Of a stretch of DNA of 7,164 nt, positions 6,446-7,164 are shown in pieces. The position numbers and the translations under genes were made by a program. This DNA is from an uncultured Methanobrevibacter sp. (GTDB taxonomy: Archaea > Methanobacteriota > Methanobacteria > Methanobacteriales > Methanobacteriaceae), in NCBI RefSeq assembly GCF_900316895.1, contig NZ_ONER01000080.1, positions 1 through 7,164 of the forward strand, written 5' to 3'. The notes beneath the pieces are model-generated. The model made no database searches. It worked only from the letters and a program-made list of their open reading frames with translations, and was not told the DNA's origin. Each line of letters begins with the position of its first letter. Positions within the stretch are counted from its first letter, which is position 1.

Positions 6446-6867
6446 CTATTCTTCTTCTGTTTCTTCACTTGTACTGAATTCAGGTTCTATGTATTCGGAT
6501 TCGTCGTAGTATTCATCAGGTTGTTGTGAATCCATATAATTTTTAATAAGGTCACTTATGACCAATGCAATGTCGGATATTGCTTTGTTTGCTTCTGATC
6601 CTTTGGTTAGATTGAGCACGCGGATTCCTTCGGCATCATTTCCCTTTTTAGGTATCACTACCATGGAAATCGGTTCAACTCCTGCACCTGCACCGACTGC
6701 TTGCCGCCTTCGCTACCGATAAGGTTTTCTCCAGCTCCGAATCCCACTCCCATTCTTACGACTGGAATTAGGATTTTATCTTCGGTTTCTATAGGGCTGC
6801 CGATTACATTGTCGACATTGGCCAGTTTACGTAATTCTTCAACAGTTGTTTTAATATTTTTTGACAT
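6446..6867 (-). pseudogene. ytfJ: GerW/YtfJ-family gene interrupted by a one-base frameshift
   Basis: Two overlapping frames together encode one GerW (YtfJ) protein. From ATG 6867 the first frame reads M-S-K-N-I-K-T-T-V-E-E-L, then the family hallmark I-P-V-V-R-M-G-V-G-F-G-A-G near 34-46, and goes out of frame near 6698-6702. The second frame continues with V-G-A-G-A-G-V-E-P-I-S-M-V-V-I-P, the family's glycine stretch and following strand, to the TAG at 6446. Adding one base near 6700 gives exactly 423 nt and a 140-residue protein, normal for the family. The upstream GGATGTGA (complement of 6873-6880) supports ATG 6867 over the in-frame GTG at 6876. In Firmicutes the family is tied to spore germination; its role in archaea is unknown. 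The tail is very acidic (about 118-140). Either a real mutation or a sequencing or assembly error is possible. Confidence 0.8.
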
Positions 6868-6910
6868 AGTCTTCACATCCTATTATTGATTATACTTTTT
6901 GTTTTTTGTT

Positions 6911-6923
6911 GTTAAATAATTTT
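6911..6923 (-). promoter_or_regulatory. Probable TATA box of the GerW-DUF2953 operon
   Basis: The complement reads AAAATTATTTAAC, an archaeal TATA-like element. Transcription would start about 25 nt downstream near 6890, giving a leader of roughly 22 nt that contains the GGATGTGA site. Inferred from position; other AT-rich positions are available nearby. Confidence 0.4.
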
Positions 6924-6940
6924 AGTTTTGAAGTTGAGTA

Positions 6941-7164
6941 ATACTTTTGTCACTTATAAGACATACATTTCATGTGTAACTTTTTAGTTATAACTGATTT
7001 TTCGAGAGGTGCATTTCAAGTGTAACTTTTAACTTATAAGTTCTAATACACAGGATGTAGACATGCATTTCAAGTGTAACTTTTAACTTATAAGTTCTAA
7101 TACACAGGATGTAGACATGCATTTCAAGTGTAACTTTTAACTTATAACTTATTAGAAAAATTTC
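6941..7164. repeat. AT-rich repeat array with palindromic cores, exact 54-bp period at its right end
   Basis: A unit beginning GCATTTCAAGTGTAACTTTT starts at 7011, 7065 and 7119, a period of exactly 54 bp. The first two copies are identical over the whole unit; the third matches for about 29 bases and then diverges near the window end. A decayed copy starts at 6965 and a further fragment lies at about 6941-6960. Copies 1 and 2 contain the 12-bp palindrome AACTTATAAGTT (7031-7042 and 7085-7096). The array lies directly upstream of the minus-strand GerW-family operon. It is not a CRISPR array, since the stretches between the conserved parts are identical. It accounts for most of the 297 bases between ATG 6867 and the window end. 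Confidence 0.85.

Noticed and set aside
6446..6664. The second half of the GerW-family gene as an independent gene
   Set aside because: Its first Met is an internal residue of the family domain, and in-frame family residues continue upstream of it. No ribosome binding site precedes it.
6658..6703. Programmed ribosomal frameshift in the GerW-family gene
   Set aside because: The junction lacks a slippery heptamer and an obvious downstream stem, and members of the family are normally encoded in one frame.
6701..6889. Plus-strand open frame opposite the GerW-family gene
   Set aside because: It is antisense to a well-supported gene, lacks a ribosome binding site, and its residues mirror the complementary codons of the glycine-rich region.
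7011..7164. CRISPR array
   Set aside because: A conserved part of about 30 bases alternates with about 24 bases, but the two intervening stretches are identical to each other, so these are plain tandem repeats. No cas genes are visible.
1..7164. tRNA, rRNA or insertion sequence
   Set aside because: No cloverleaf-like sequence, rRNA segment, transposase motif or terminal inverted repeats were seen on either strand.

Overview
The window looks like a piece of a methanogenic archaeon of the Methanobacteriaceae, most likely a gut or rumen Methanobrevibacter. The reasons are a secreted adhesin-like protein built of repeated Ig-like domains, an archaeal dCTP deaminase/dUTPase-family protein, TATA-box-like promoters, GGTGAT/GAGGTG-type ribosome binding sites, and heavy use of AGG/AGA arginine codons. 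The genus is an inference from gene content; no rRNA or other marker is present.

Layout. At the left edge the first codons of a minus-strand gene (29 to 1) diverge from a plus-strand adhesin-like gene (151-2337). The adhesin is followed by an unidentified two-repeat protein (2364-3293) whose TATA box overlaps the adhesin stop codon, so it is probably transcribed as a leaderless mRNA. A hairpin/T-tract terminator lies between it and a convergent small tautomerase gene (3564-3379, minus). The tautomerase diverges from a dUTPase-like gene (3625-4083, plus) across a short promoter region that carries a perfect 16-bp palindrome. The dUTPase-like gene overlaps an acetolactate-synthase-like, thiamine-diphosphate-dependent enzyme gene (4080-5612) by 4 bp, so the two are probably translationally coupled.

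The right third is a minus-strand operon read from 6867 down to 5609: a GerW/YtfJ-family gene broken by an apparent one-base deletion, then a membrane-anchored DUF2953 (YtfI-like) protein, then a small protein of unknown function. The last gene's stop overlaps the stop of the acetolactate-synthase-like gene. Upstream of this operon, from about 6941 to the window end, is an AT-rich repeat array: three copies (the last partial) with an exact 54-bp period, preceded by two decayed copies. Four of the five copies carry a palindrome of 8 to 12 bp around a TTATAA core; the last retains only the TTATAA.

How the genes fit together. The adhesin is a surface protein, and the protein after it may be a DNA-binding regulator, though this is not shown. 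The dUTPase-like and acetolactate-synthase-like genes are an odd functional pair held together by overlap. The GerW-DUF2953 pair matches what I recall as a neighbouring gene pair in spore-forming Firmicutes. It is the most interesting conserved module here, because methanogens do not make spores. The repeat array in front of it is the best candidate for an undescribed regulatory or replication-related element.
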